Assembly (NCBI GenBank): GCA_965215345.1
Contig: CBDCDL010000001.1
Location: 496,001 to 560,000 of the forward strand
Reading direction: 5' to 3'
DNA length: 64,000 nucleotides
Source of the DNA: CATQHW01 sp965215345
GTDB lineage: Bacteria; Spirochaetota; Spirochaetia; SZUA-6; Bin103
Part shown: one piece after another, positions 1 through 8,085 of the stretch
How the letters are laid out: every line of letters starts with the position of its first letter
Position numbering within the stretch: the first letter of the stretch is position 1
Notes under the pieces: model-generated
Databases searched by the model: none
The model's input: the letters and a program-made list of their open reading frames with translations, nothing else
What the model was told of the DNA's origin: nothing
Program-made: the position numbers and the translations under genes

Positions 1-731
1 ACCAGGGGCAGCGAGCCGAGCGAGATCCTGCAGCAGGACTGGTTCATGGACAACGTCATCCTGCAGCCCGACGCCGCCGGGGCGGTCCGCTCCCTGCTCG
101 GCAGGAACTTCGGCCTGCCGGTCCTGGTGAGCAATCACCGGGTCACCTGTCCCATGCCTCGGCAGCAGTGGCACCGGGACGGCAACTCTCCGCACGGCCC
201 GGCGCTCCGGTACCTGCAGGTCTTCTACTACCCCCAGGCGGTCCCGCGGCAGATGGGCCCCACGGAGGTGCTGCCCGGCTCCCACTTTCTCTACACCAAC
301 GGACAGCTCCCGCAGAACTACATGGGCCACTACGGCGGGATCCGCGGGTCGCACTACACCACCGCGCCGGCGGGGACGATCTTCCTGACGGTCTACTCGA
401 TCTGGCATCGTCGCAGCGCGTCGACCGGCTCCGGGGTCCGCAACAACCTGAAGTACAACTACTTCCGCACGGCATCCGTGTCGCCGGAGCGGGACTGGAT
501 CCGCGAGGACGGCTTCGACTTCGCGACCGCGGACTACGGGTTCGGCGAGCCGCTCACCTACCGGCAGCAGCACCGGGACACCATCGACAACGCGGAGATG
601 TTCTGCTGGCTGTGCGGCAAGGCCGAAGAGTTCCGCGTCCTGGGCGGTCAGGGGTGGCCGTGGTACCGAACTCCGACAACCACGCGCTCATCGCGCCGCC
701 GTACGGGGTGCCGGAGGGGCTGGACTCCTAA
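1..731 (+). pseudogene. Phytanoyl-CoA dioxygenase family protein, 5'-truncated by window edge and frameshifted
   Basis: PhyH-type non-haem Fe(II)/2-oxoglutarate oxygenase. The reading frame is open from the first base, so the true start lies outside the window. The iron ligand motif H-x-D (WHRDG) is at about 169-183, the family signature GPTEVLPGSH at about 259-288, and the distal His with downstream Arg (SIWHRRSA) at about 400. The frame beginning at base 1 runs past the expected end, but near position 660 the conserved-looking C-terminus (NSDNHALIAPPYG) continues in the third frame and stops at 731, so one base appears to be missing there. The stop abuts the convergent creatininase. The substrate cannot be told. 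A related oxygenase lies at the other end of the window. Either a pseudogene or a sequencing indel. Confidence 0.8.
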
Positions 732-1573
732 GTCCAGGCGGTCGATCTTGGCAGCGTCCCCCCGTGTCCGTCGCGGCGGACCGGGACCGGCGTGGCCTTC
801 AGCTCCCGGATGAGCTCGATCAGGCCCTCGACGGCCGCTTCCAGGAACAGCTCACCCTTCTCCTTCGTCGCCTTCGTCGCGTCTCCCATCACGCCGCTGG
901 CCGTGAGGCTGCTCCAGTGGGGCATGAGGCGGGCGGCCGACCCCTGTGGGTGCGCGCCCTCCAGCAGGTCGATGCTGAAGCTCGGCGGCAGCGGCGTCCG
1001 CTCGTCCACGGCCTTTGACATGTCGACCAAGTCGGGCTCCAGCGCCAAGTAGAGCGATGTCTCGTACTCGCCGGCGTGTGCGGCGCCGTTGAAGTCGGAG
1101 TCCCGCAGGTTCAGCGCCACATCCTTCACGCGCCGCAGGTCCCAGTGGCTGGCGAAGGCGCAGAGGATGCGGCTTTCGTATTCCACGTTCGCAAGGCGCG
1201 CCGCCATGTCGAGGGGCGATGCGTTGCTGCCGTGCCCGTTGATGATCAGGATGCGCGCGAAGCCCTGGTGGGCCAGGCTGCAGCACACGTCCCTCACGTA
1301 GCGGATGAACGTGTCCCAGCCGATGGTGAGCGTGCCCGGGTAGTCCATGTGGTGCGGGCTGTAGCCGTGCGGCACGGCCGGCACCAGGATGGCCTCCCGC
1401 GGGATCCGGGACACGGCGCGGTCGCAGATGCGGGTCGCCAGCACGACGTCGGTGTCGACCGGCAGGTGCGCGCCGTGGTCTTCGTAGGTTGCCACGGGCA
1501 GGACGGCCACGCGATCCTGCCGGGCGGCGTCCCTGACCTCGTGCATGGTCATCTGGGCGAAGCGGTATTTCAC
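728..1573 (-). CDS. Creatininase family protein (creatinine amidohydrolase-like)
   Basis: Metal-dependent amidohydrolase of the creatininase/MftE/FAPy-deformylase fold. Metal-ligand motifs are in order: EDHGAHLPVDTD (residues ~31-42), NGHGSN (~112-117) and HAGEYETS (~166-173, with the family Glu). Length about 280 residues is normal. A GTG start at 1573 preceded by GGGGGA is preferred; an in-frame ATG at 1630 would add 19 residues of unlike composition. Family members hydrolyse cyclic or linear amides, so the exact substrate (creatinine, a formamidopyrimidine or a peptide amide) is not determined by sequence. It converges on the broken PhyH gene with a 4-base overlap of stops. Confidence 0.88.
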   Translation of the reverse strand: MKYRFAQMTMHEVRDAARQDRVAVLPVATYEDHGAHLPVDTDVVLATRICDRAVSRIPREAILVPAVPHGYSPHHMDYPGTLTIGWDTFIRYVRDVCCSLAHQGFARILIINGHGSNASPLDMAARLANVEYESRILCAFASHWDLRRVKDVALNLRDSDFNGAAHAGEYETSLYLALEPDLVDMSKAVDERTPLPPSFSIDLLEGAHPQGSAARLMPHWSSLTASGVMGDATKATKEKGELFLEAAVEGLIELIRELKATPVPVRRDGHGGTLPRSTAWT

Positions 1574-1723
1574 GGTGAGATCCCCCGGTCGCGGATGATT
1601 CCCGGTTCGGTCCGTGACGCGCAATCCCATGGATTCCCGGTTCCCAGGGCGGCGCCGTTGGACTGCACGCCGGCCAAGTGAGCGGGGCGAAGGCGGCGCC
1701 GGTACGGTCGTGGCGGTGGCCGA

Positions 1724-1843
1724 TCATGCAAGGTCGGGGCGCGGGTCGCCGACGTGGGCGGCGTAGTAGAGGGGCAGGAAGGTGAGCCGCTGTTCCGGCA
1801 GGCGGGCGTAGGGTTCGGAGTACAGGACCGTCCCGTGCGGACA
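1724..1843 (-). pseudogene. 3' remnant of an unidentified gene cut by the transposase block
   Basis: About 39 codons ending in a TGA read as a plausible protein tail (EPYARLPEQRLTFLPLYY...), but upstream of about 1845 the frame turns into the low-information antisense of the neighbouring transposase. This suggests that a minus-strand gene lost its 5' part when the mobile element landed. I do not recognise the family. Confidence 0.3.
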
Positions 1844-1859
1844 TCTGCTCGCTGCCGGG

Positions 1860-3170
1860 ATGAGCGGCAGCGCCTGTGCTCGCCAGCTCGGCATCCCGGC
1901 GAGCACCTTCAACGAGAACCGGCGCGCCGGCGTCATCGCCGACCCCACACCCGCTCCGGTCGCCGCCGCAGACGCTGCGCAGGCGGCCACCGATCTTGGC
2001 GCCGGCGCCCCCATCGACCCGGCGCCCGCCACCGATCGCGCCAGCCGCGACGCCCGCGACACGCACGCCCCCATGGGCCGTGCGGCGCGTGACGTCGAGG
2101 GCCGCACCCTCGCCAGTGCCGGCGTGCTGACCGAGGCCACACCGGTGTTCGCCGAGCCGGCCCACGCCGTCGCCCACGGCGGTGTCCTGGCGGCACTGCC
2201 GATGCTGCTGCGCGAGGGACTGCTCGATGCCGCCAAGCGCCTGTTCCGCCTGCCGGCCGGATTCTACGGGCTGAGCACCATCCTCCTGTTCGTCGCCTTC
2301 ATGGCGCTGGCCCGCGTACGCAACCCCGAGGCGCTGCGCTACCAGGCGCCCGGCGAGTGGGGCGCCATCCTCGGCCTCGACCGCTGCCCCGAACCCAAGA
2401 CGCTGCGCCGCAAGATCAGGCTGCTGGCCAGCGCCGAGCACACCGTGCGCGCGTGGCAATCGACGCTGGCCCGTACCTGGGCCAGCGAGCACGACGACGA
2501 TTGGGCCACGCTGGCCGTGGACGGCCACGTGAAGGTCTACTCCGGGCGCAACGGGCGGCTGCCGAAACACTTCGTCGCGCGCCAGAAGCTGTGCCTGCCG
2601 GCCTCCGTGAGCTACTGGATCAACGCCCTCGGCGGCGCGCCCCTGCTGTGCTTGCACAAGGCGCTCGACCCCAAGCTGGTCAAGGCACTCGAACACGACG
2701 TGGTGCCGCAGTTGCTGGAACTGGGCGTGCTGCCGCACGCGGCCCCCGACCTGACCCAGCCGCACGCCAGCGCCCCGGCGCTCACCCTGGTGTTCGACCG
2801 CGAGGGCTGGAGTCCGGAGCTGTTCAAGCGCCTTGCCCGCCGCGGCATCGCCTGCATCACCTGGCACAAGAACTTCAAGGGAGAGGACTGGCCGCAGGAG
2901 CAGTTCCGCAGCCGTGCGGTTCCGATTCATGGGCCCGCCGGCACCAGCACCGTTGACCTCGCCGAGCAGCGGATCGTCCTGCGCAACGGGCTCACGGTGC
3001 GCCAGATTCGGCGCCGTCTGGACAACGGTCGCCAAGTGCCACTGATCACCACCCACCCACAGATGCCCGTGCAGCAGGTCGCCGGCGCCCTGTTCTCGCG
3101 CTGGTCGCAGGAGAACTTCTTCAAGTACCTGCGCGAGCAGTTCAACCTCGACGCCCTGCCCGCGCATCGG
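1860..3170 (+). pseudogene. DDE transposase, C-terminally truncated
   Basis: Encodes about 437 recognisable residues of a transposase: an Ala/Pro-rich N-terminal region, a segment typical of this family (GFYGLSTILLFVAFMALAR at about residues 139-157, then QAPGEWGAILGLDR), a catalytic Asp context LAVDGHVKVYSGR, and a second acidic context VFDREGWSPELF. The family-typical C-terminus following FNLDAL is missing; from about 3170 the frame is unlike a transposase and another element starts in a different frame. The long open frame continues to 3383 only by chance. I recognise the group as unclassified DDE transposases but cannot name the IS family. It is probably inactive. Confidence 0.7.
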
Positions 3171-3171
3171 C

Positions 3172-3780
3172 GCCTTCGAGCAGACACACGAACCGCCGGC
3201 CGCGACCTCCACGGCCCCCCAATCCCCGCAGGCGCCCCAGAGGTCCCCGGAGGCACCCGAGCCGACCCCGCAATCGTTCAGTCTGCCAGCCCATCTGACG
3301 CGGCTGTTCGGCACCGACCTGACCCTCATTCCCGGCATCGGGTCGGCCACCGCGCTGGTACTGTTCAGCGAACTCGGCTCTGATCTGTCGCGGTTCCCGA
3401 GCGCGTCGCAGTTCGCGTCCTGGTTGAACCTCTGTCCGCAGACCAAGATCACCGGCGGCACGGTGATCAGCTCGCAGACCGGGCCCGGCGTCAACCGGGT
3501 GGCGCAGGCGCTGCGCATGTCAACCCAGAGCCTGTACCGCAGCCGCTCGGCGCTGGGCGACTTCTTCCGCCGCAGGCGCGCCAGCGTCGGCACCCCGCAG
3601 GCGATTACCGACACCGCCCACAAGCTGGCGCGCATCATCTACCATCTCATCACGCACCATGCGGATTACGACGACAGCATCCTCGACACCCATCAGCGCC
3701 AGGACCGAAAACGCCTTGAGCGCCGCCTGCGCAACGAAGCCCGCGCGCTCGGGTTCGATCTCGTTCCGGAGGCCGCCTGA
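3172..3780 (+). pseudogene. IS110-family transposase, C-terminal (Transposase_20) fragment
   Basis: Reading frame 1 from 3172 gives a Pro-rich linker, then the helix-hairpin-helix core of IS110-type enzymes (LTLIPGIGSATALVLFSELG at about 3322-3381), FASWLNLCPQTKITGG, and the tail TAHKLARIIYHLITH, ending FDLVPEAA at a TGA. The N-terminal DEDD RuvC-like catalytic half is absent. The join to the upstream DDE transposase is within a few bases, with no intervening sequence. It is non-functional as a stand-alone transposase. Confidence 0.82.
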
Positions 3781-3833
3781 CGGCCTTACCAACGGGACGA
3801 GAGAGCGGGTTTCTAAGGAGGAGGAGTCAGGAC

Positions 3834-4136
3834 TTGATAGCCGAGTTGCTGCGCTATTGCAAGAGCGAGTTCGGTGTCGATCTGAGCCGGTCGAGCGGGC
3901 CCAGGGATCTGCTGGCCGCCGAACTGGGGCTGCCGATCGGCAGCGGTACCGTGGAGAGTGCCTGCAAGAACGTGGTCGCGGCGCGGATGAAGCAGAGCGG
4001 CATGATGTGGGGCATGCCGGGAGCGACCGGCATGCTGCAACTCCGCGCATCCCTCAAGAGCCGCCGCTTCCGCCGCGATCACGAGCGCCTGCTCCCCTTC
4101 TCACCTCCACGGCAGTCTGAACGCATGGCTGCCTGA
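3834..4136 (+). pseudogene. ISKra4-like transposase, C-terminal fragment
   Basis: A roughly 100-codon open frame whose middle reads LPIGSGTVESACKNVVAARMKQSGMMW, split here as LPIGSGTVESACKN and RMKQSGMMW, the C-terminal hallmark of ISKra4/related transposases, where a Glu of the DDE triad sits. The rest of the enzyme is missing. It lies 50 bases after the IS110 fragment and immediately upstream of the TauD-like gene, so the element edge is likely between 4140 and 4230. Confidence 0.7.
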
Positions 4137-4227
4137 GATCCGTCACGCTGAGGGAATGCACCCGGTAGTGCGGTAGTGCCCCGCCGGTAGTGCCTCGCCA
4201 GGAATGAGGGTAAGGTTCGGAGGATCC

Positions 4228-5499
4228 ATGGGTACGGTACCACCGTTGCAGAGGAGCTGGTGCCGGCGCCAGCTCCTCTGCGGGCTGATGGAACCGGTGC
4301 AGTTCGACCGGGAGTTGCGCCGACTGTTCGGGCCGCAGGCGCGTAGCGAGGGGCCGCTGGCCGTCAGCGGCGCGGGGCGGCGCTTGCTCGGCATCGACCT
4401 GCGGAGGAGGCTCGATGCCGAACAGGTGGCCCTGCTTCTGGATGCCCTGAGCCAATTCCGCATCGTGTGCATTCCCGGCCAGGATCTGGATTCCTTTTCG
4501 CTGGCCGACTTCGAGCGTTTCGCCAATCACTGGGGGGCGCCGGTTCCGCATCCCACCAACTTCCTGCGCGGGGGCAAGCCCGCCCAGTCCGACGGAGCCT
4601 CCGACGGCCCGATCGAGACCGTGCCGTTCGCCCAGCGACGCGCGGCGTCCGTGAACGCGGCGTTCCCCGGCCGCCTGCAGTGCCTCCCGCACGAGTCGCC
4701 GGCGGTCCTGGTGGTGGCCAACTTCCGGGGCGGCGCAGCGGGCGGGGGGAGCGTCACCACCAGCGTGGGCGGCTCGTGGCATACCGACATCGAGTACGAG
4801 CCGCTGCCGATCTACGTGTCGATGTTCCTTGTCCATCACATGCCGCTACGGCGTGATGCGCCCGGCGGCACGTGGGTGCAGCGTCCGGAGCGTGGCGAGG
4901 GGCCGGCAAGCCGCTACTTCGCAGGCTCCGACCCGGAGTTGATGCGGCTGCGCACGACGCTCCCGTTGAACGGCGAGACCGCGTTTGCGGACACCGCCGC
5001 GGCCTTCGCGGCGCTGCCGCCGGAGCGCCAGGAGTTGCTGGAGCGAACGCGGGTACGACGCCGGCTGAACGAAGGCGACGACGGCTGGCTGGCCCCGCTG
5101 GTGCGCACCATCCCGCGCTCCGGCATCAAGGCGCTGCACAGCCCGGTCTGGGCTTCGCGGCCGCGCATACGCCCGCCGGTCGAAGTCGACGGGATGTCCC
5201 GCGAGGAGTCGCGCACCTTTCTCGATGAGCTGGAGGCGCACGTGCTGCAACCGCGGTTCCGCTACGACCACCCGCACGTGCCGGGCGACGTGACGCTGTG
5301 GGACAACTACATGACGCTGCACAACGTCCCGCTGCTCAAGGAGAACATCGATTCGATCGACGATGCGCGCCTGCTCTATCGCCTGAGCTGCAAGGGCGAA
5401 CCGGCGTTGACCCTGCCCCGCAACGACCCGCCCGAGTGGCTGGACGCACACGTCACCGCCGGCTACGCCACCCCGGCGGCGATCATCGACGGGGCTTGA
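4228..5499 (+). CDS. TauD/TfdA family Fe(II)/2-oxoglutarate dioxygenase
   Basis: Taurine dioxygenase-type oxygenase. The iron-binding H-x-D is WHTDIEYE (residues ~184-191 from the chosen start), the distal His is in NYMTLHNVPL near residue 370 and the 2-oxoglutarate Arg in ARLLYRLSCKGEP about 25 residues later. Length 423 residues is longer than TauD, with an inserted segment between the two halves. The ATG at 4228 is chosen because GGAGGA precedes it by 3 bases; 4204 and 4288 are alternatives, and 4288 would leave the hairpin outside the coding sequence. The substrate is unknown; relatives act on sulfonates, halogenated or quaternary-amine compounds. Followed 26 bases later by the kinase gene. 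Confidence 0.85.
   Translation: MGTVPPLQRSWCRRQLLCGLMEPVQFDRELRRLFGPQARSEGPLAVSGAGRRLLGIDLRRRLDAEQVALLLDALSQFRIVCIPGQDLDSFSLADFERFANHWGAPVPHPTNFLRGGKPAQSDGASDGPIETVPFAQRRAASVNAAFPGRLQCLPHESPAVLVVANFRGGAAGGGSVTTSVGGSWHTDIEYEPLPIYVSMFLVHHMPLRRDAPGGTWVQRPERGEGPASRYFAGSDPELMRLRTTLPLNGETAFADTAAAFAALPPERQELLERTRVRRRLNEGDDGWLAPLVRTIPRSGIKALHSPVWASRPRIRPPVEVDGMSREESRTFLDELEAHVLQPRFRYDHPHVPGDVTLWDNYMTLHNVPLLKENIDSIDDARLLYRLSCKGEPALTLPRNDPPEWLDAHVTAGYATPAAIIDGA
4248..4281 (+). other. Strong hairpin at the 5' end of the TauD-like gene
   Basis: Thirteen-base perfect arms (GCAGAGGAGCTGG and its complement) separated by 8 bases, TGCCGGCG. It lies 6 bases before an in-frame ATG at 4288 and 17 bases after the ATG at 4228 used here as the start. 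It could be a remnant insertion-sequence end next to the transposase debris or an mRNA structure affecting initiation. Confidence 0.6.
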
Positions 5500-5525
5500 A
5501 TCTGCGCCAGCCGGGAGAATCCACG

Positions 5526-6545
5526 GTGCCAGCAGCCGGTCGGGTCGTCGTCGTCGGGAGCATCAATACCGACCTGGTCGCCTACGTCGAGCGTCTGCCG
5601 GAGCCCGGAGAGACCGTGGGCGGCGCACGGTTTGCGGAGACCGCCGGCGGCAAGGGTGCGAACCAGGCGGTAGCGGCAGCGCGCGCCGGCGCGTCCTGCG
5701 TGCTGCATGGCGCAGTGGGCGATGACGCGTACGGCACGGCGCGTGTCGATGATCTTGCCGCGGCCGGTGTGGCAACCGAGCACGTGGCGGTGCTCCCGGA
5801 GGAACGCTCGGGGGTGGCGCTGATCTACGTCGACGCGCGCGGCGAGAACCAGATCGCCGTGGCGCCCGGCGCCAACGGCGCCTTTCGGTTGGAGGCGGAG
5901 GCGTTCTGCGCCGGAGTGGGACCGAACGACGTCGTGCTGCTGCAGAACGAGGTCGCCCCGAGCGTGACGACGGCGGCGATCGCGCTGGCGCGCGACGGAG
6001 CGACGGTGATGTGGAACATCGCTCCCGCGTTGACGGCGGTCGGCGAGGCCGAACGGGCCGCCATCGTGCAGGTGGACTATCTGATCGTCAACGCGGGTGA
6101 GCTGGACGCGCTCATGGCGCGTCGGGCCGGGGAGTCGGCTACCGAGGCGGCGCGCCGGGCGGTCGCCGAGCTCGGCTGCCCGCGGGTGTTGGTGACACTC
6201 GGCGCCGACGGTGCGGTGCTGGCCGATGCTCGCGGCGTCCATCGACAGGCCGCAACATCCGTACAGGCGATCGACACGGTAGGGGCAGGCGACTGCTTCG
6301 CGGGCGTGTTCGCGGCGTCCATCGCGACCGGCCGGGAACCGATCGACGCGCTACGGCGGGCCGTCGCCGCGGCCGGTCTGTGCGTGACGCGTGAAGGGGC
6401 GCAGCGCGCCATGCCGTCGGACGAGGAGATTGTCCGCGCCACTACCCTGGCGGACGTGAGCCCGACGTCCGTGGGCCGCGTGCTGGCGCCACTGCGTCCC
6501 GGTGAAGACCTGCTCGCAGAGATGCTCGACGATGATCGGGATTGA
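5526..6545 (+). CDS. rbsK: PfkB-family carbohydrate kinase, ribokinase-like
   Basis: Cytosolic sugar kinase transferring phosphate from ATP. PfkB signature 1 is present as AGGKGANQAVAAARAG near residue 40, the substrate region GSINTDLVAYVERLPEPGET at the N-terminus, the LLQNEV segment in the middle, and signature 2 with the catalytic Asp as DTVGAGDCFAG near residue 255. About 339 residues, slightly long because of a C-terminal extension. GTG at 5526 is chosen with GGGAG 8 bases upstream. It probably shares a transcript with the TauD-like gene. Ribose is the best guess, but related kinases take other sugars or nucleosides. Confidence 0.86.
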   Translation: MPAAGRVVVVGSINTDLVAYVERLPEPGETVGGARFAETAGGKGANQAVAAARAGASCVLHGAVGDDAYGTARVDDLAAAGVATEHVAVLPEERSGVALIYVDARGENQIAVAPGANGAFRLEAEAFCAGVGPNDVVLLQNEVAPSVTTAAIALARDGATVMWNIAPALTAVGEAERAAIVQVDYLIVNAGELDALMARRAGESATEAARRAVAELGCPRVLVTLGADGAVLADARGVHRQAATSVQAIDTVGAGDCFAGVFAASIATGREPIDALRRAVAAAGLCVTREGAQRAMPSDEEIVRATTLADVSPTSVGRVLAPLRPGEDLLAEMLDDDRD

Positions 6546-6738
6546 CACGACGTTTCTCGTTCACCTTGAGATCCAGGAATCCGAAGCGCATGCAGCAGCG
6601 ATGGACCTGGGTCGCAAGCGCCTGCTCGACACGACGCTGGCGGCCACGTACTACGCGAACGGGATCACCACGATCGCGACGTCGAATACCCGTGACTATC
6701 GGGGGTTCGGCGTTTTCGACCTGGTCGAAATCCGGTAG
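6532..6738 (+). pseudogene. VapC-like PIN toxin remnant with the middle deleted
   Basis: The frame begins MIGIDTTFLVHLEIQES, the first acidic strand of a PIN domain, then jumps to GRKRLLDTTLAATYYANGITTIATSNTRDYRGF, the last third with the DT and TSN motifs. The central 50-70 residues normally present in VapC RNases are absent, so the fold cannot form. It overlaps the 3' end of the kinase gene by 14 bases and no VapB antitoxin is visible upstream. It is a decayed toxin gene rather than a short active one. Confidence 0.6.
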
Positions 6739-6793
6739 CCTCGCGCCCGTGAACGCGTCCCAGTGGGTCGCGAGCGATGTCGCGTAGCGTGAC

Positions 6794-7954
6794 TCACCTG
6801 AGGTCCAACTCCTCCAGGGCCTCGCGCCAGTGCAGGCACAGGACGCCGTCAAGGAGCATGCGCGTCGGATCCCTGCTGATGCACAGCGCCAGCGGGTCGG
6901 AGAAGTCAGGAGTGAAGCGGGCGAGCTGTCGGACGTCCCGCTCATCGATACGTTCGGACGACTTGATCTCGATCAGGGCCTCCGGCATGCCCGGGCGTTC
7001 GATCACCAAGTCGATCTCCACCCCGGCTCCCGTCCGAAGGTAGGAGAGCCTCCAGTCAGGGTAGCGATATCGCGACAGATGCAGGATCTGGGTGATGACG
7101 AAGTGCTCGAACGCCTTCCCGTACTCGTAGGTCCCGGTCCGGAGCGGCACGTCGAGCGTTCGTTGCAGCGATCGTCTGACGCCGGTATCGAAGTAGTAGA
7201 ACTTCGGATTGGCGCTCTGCTGCTTCCTGATCGAGCGGTGATGGGACGGCAGGAGAAAGCCGACCAGCGTGTCTTCCAGGATGCTGAAGTAGGAGATGAC
7301 GCTCTTGGGATCCGCTCCCACGTCCCTGGCGATGTTGGCGTAGTTGACGATCGCGCCATTCGATTGCGCGGCGACCTCCAGGAACTCCCGGAAAGGATCG
7401 AGCCTGCGGATGATCTGCTCGGCGACGATCTCCTCTTTCAGGTAGGTCAGGGCGTATGCCCGGAGGTACGCCCGTTTTTCTTCCGCGCTCTCCAATGAGT
7501 AGATCTTGGGCAAGGTCCCCCAACGCAAGGCGTCGTCGAGTTCGAACGCATCCTGCAACTCGGGCACGGTGAGCGGGTAGAGGTTGTACACGAACGCCCG
7601 CCCGGCCAGGAGGTTCGACGCCCCGCGCCGGAGCTTTCTGCCGCTGGATCCGGTGAGCACGAACCGCCTGCCGGTGCTCTCGATCAGCCGGTGGGCCACG
7701 TCCAGGAGCCGTGGCACCCGCTGCACCTCGTCGATGAGGATCCACTCCACCGATGCGGGGAGCGCTCTGACCTCGCTCTCCAACAAGCCCGGGCGTCTCC
7801 GGTACCGGTCCTCCATCTCCGGGTCCAACAGATCGACGTACATCGACGCGCTCGCGTCGAACGCATCCTGGATCCAGGTGGTCTTGCCCGTGCCGCGTGC
7901 GCCGAACAGGAAGAACGAGTTGCGTCGGCCGGCATCCAGAAGCCTGGGGAACAT
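6794..7954 (-). CDS. AAA ATPase with C-terminal DUF4143 (nuclease-like) domain
   Basis: About 386 residues. The N-terminal AAA_14 ATPase has Walker A GARGTGKT (residues ~18-25), Walker B WILIDEVQRVP, and sensor region VLTGSSGRKLRRG. The C-terminal DUF4143 domain runs from about residue 190 and carries the D...E-x-K pattern of restriction-like folds (VEIDLVIERPGMPEALIEIKSS). Such proteins are widespread single genes in accessory regions, and their function is not settled. Two identical 24-base repeats sit directly upstream of the start, which suggests autoregulation. The gene stands alone between the VapC remnant and the GH4 gene. Confidence 0.86.
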   Translation of the reverse strand: MFPRLLDAGRRNSFFLFGARGTGKTTWIQDAFDASASMYVDLLDPEMEDRYRRRPGLLESEVRALPASVEWILIDEVQRVPRLLDVAHRLIESTGRRFVLTGSSGRKLRRGASNLLAGRAFVYNLYPLTVPELQDAFELDDALRWGTLPKIYSLESAEEKRAYLRAYALTYLKEEIVAEQIIRRLDPFREFLEVAAQSNGAIVNYANIARDVGADPKSVISYFSILEDTLVGFLLPSHHRSIRKQQSANPKFYYFDTGVRRSLQRTLDVPLRTGTYEYGKAFEHFVITQILHLSRYRYPDWRLSYLRTGAGVEIDLVIERPGMPEALIEIKSSERIDERDVRQLARFTPDFSDPLALCISRDPTRMLLDGVLCLHWREALEELDLR

Positions 7955-7965
7955 GGCGAGATCCT

Positions 7966-8020
7966 ATTCGAAATGAGGATCATGGTCCATATTTCCATTC
8001 GAAATGAGGATCATGGTCCA
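7966..8020 (-). promoter_or_regulatory. Two 24-bp direct repeats upstream of the DUF4143 ATPase
   Basis: The 24-base sequence beginning ATTCGAAATGAGGATCATGG occurs perfectly at 7966-7989 and 7997-8020, separated by 7 bases (period 31, about three helical turns). It lies 11 bases upstream of the ATPase start on the minus strand, in an AT-richer stretch than its surroundings. The spacing on one face of the helix fits a repeated protein-binding site or operator. Confidence 0.6.
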
Positions 8021-8085
8021 CGTGCAGGCGAGGGGCTCTCGCGGCGTGCCTTTACGCCCGGAACGGTCCGGCACAGGATACCGGC

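Larger units (their letters stand above)
1845..4139. mobile_element. Insertion-sequence graveyard: three transposase families joined end to end
   Basis: Within 2.3 kb there are a DDE transposase lacking its C-terminus, the C-terminal half of an IS110 transposase fused directly behind it at about 3170, and the C-terminal part of an ISKra4-like transposase. None is intact and I could not identify terminal inverted repeats. The order implies nested insertion followed by deletion. Confidence 0.75.

Noticed and set aside
852..3638. 928-codon minus-strand open frame across creatininase and transposase
   Set aside because: It is antisense or out of frame to the creatininase and transposase, has Ala/Gly/Arg-rich low-information sequence and no domain.
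5298..5525. Upstream extension of the ribokinase-like gene
   Set aside because: It lies in the wrong frame of the TauD-like gene; GTG 5526 with GGGAG fits the family start.
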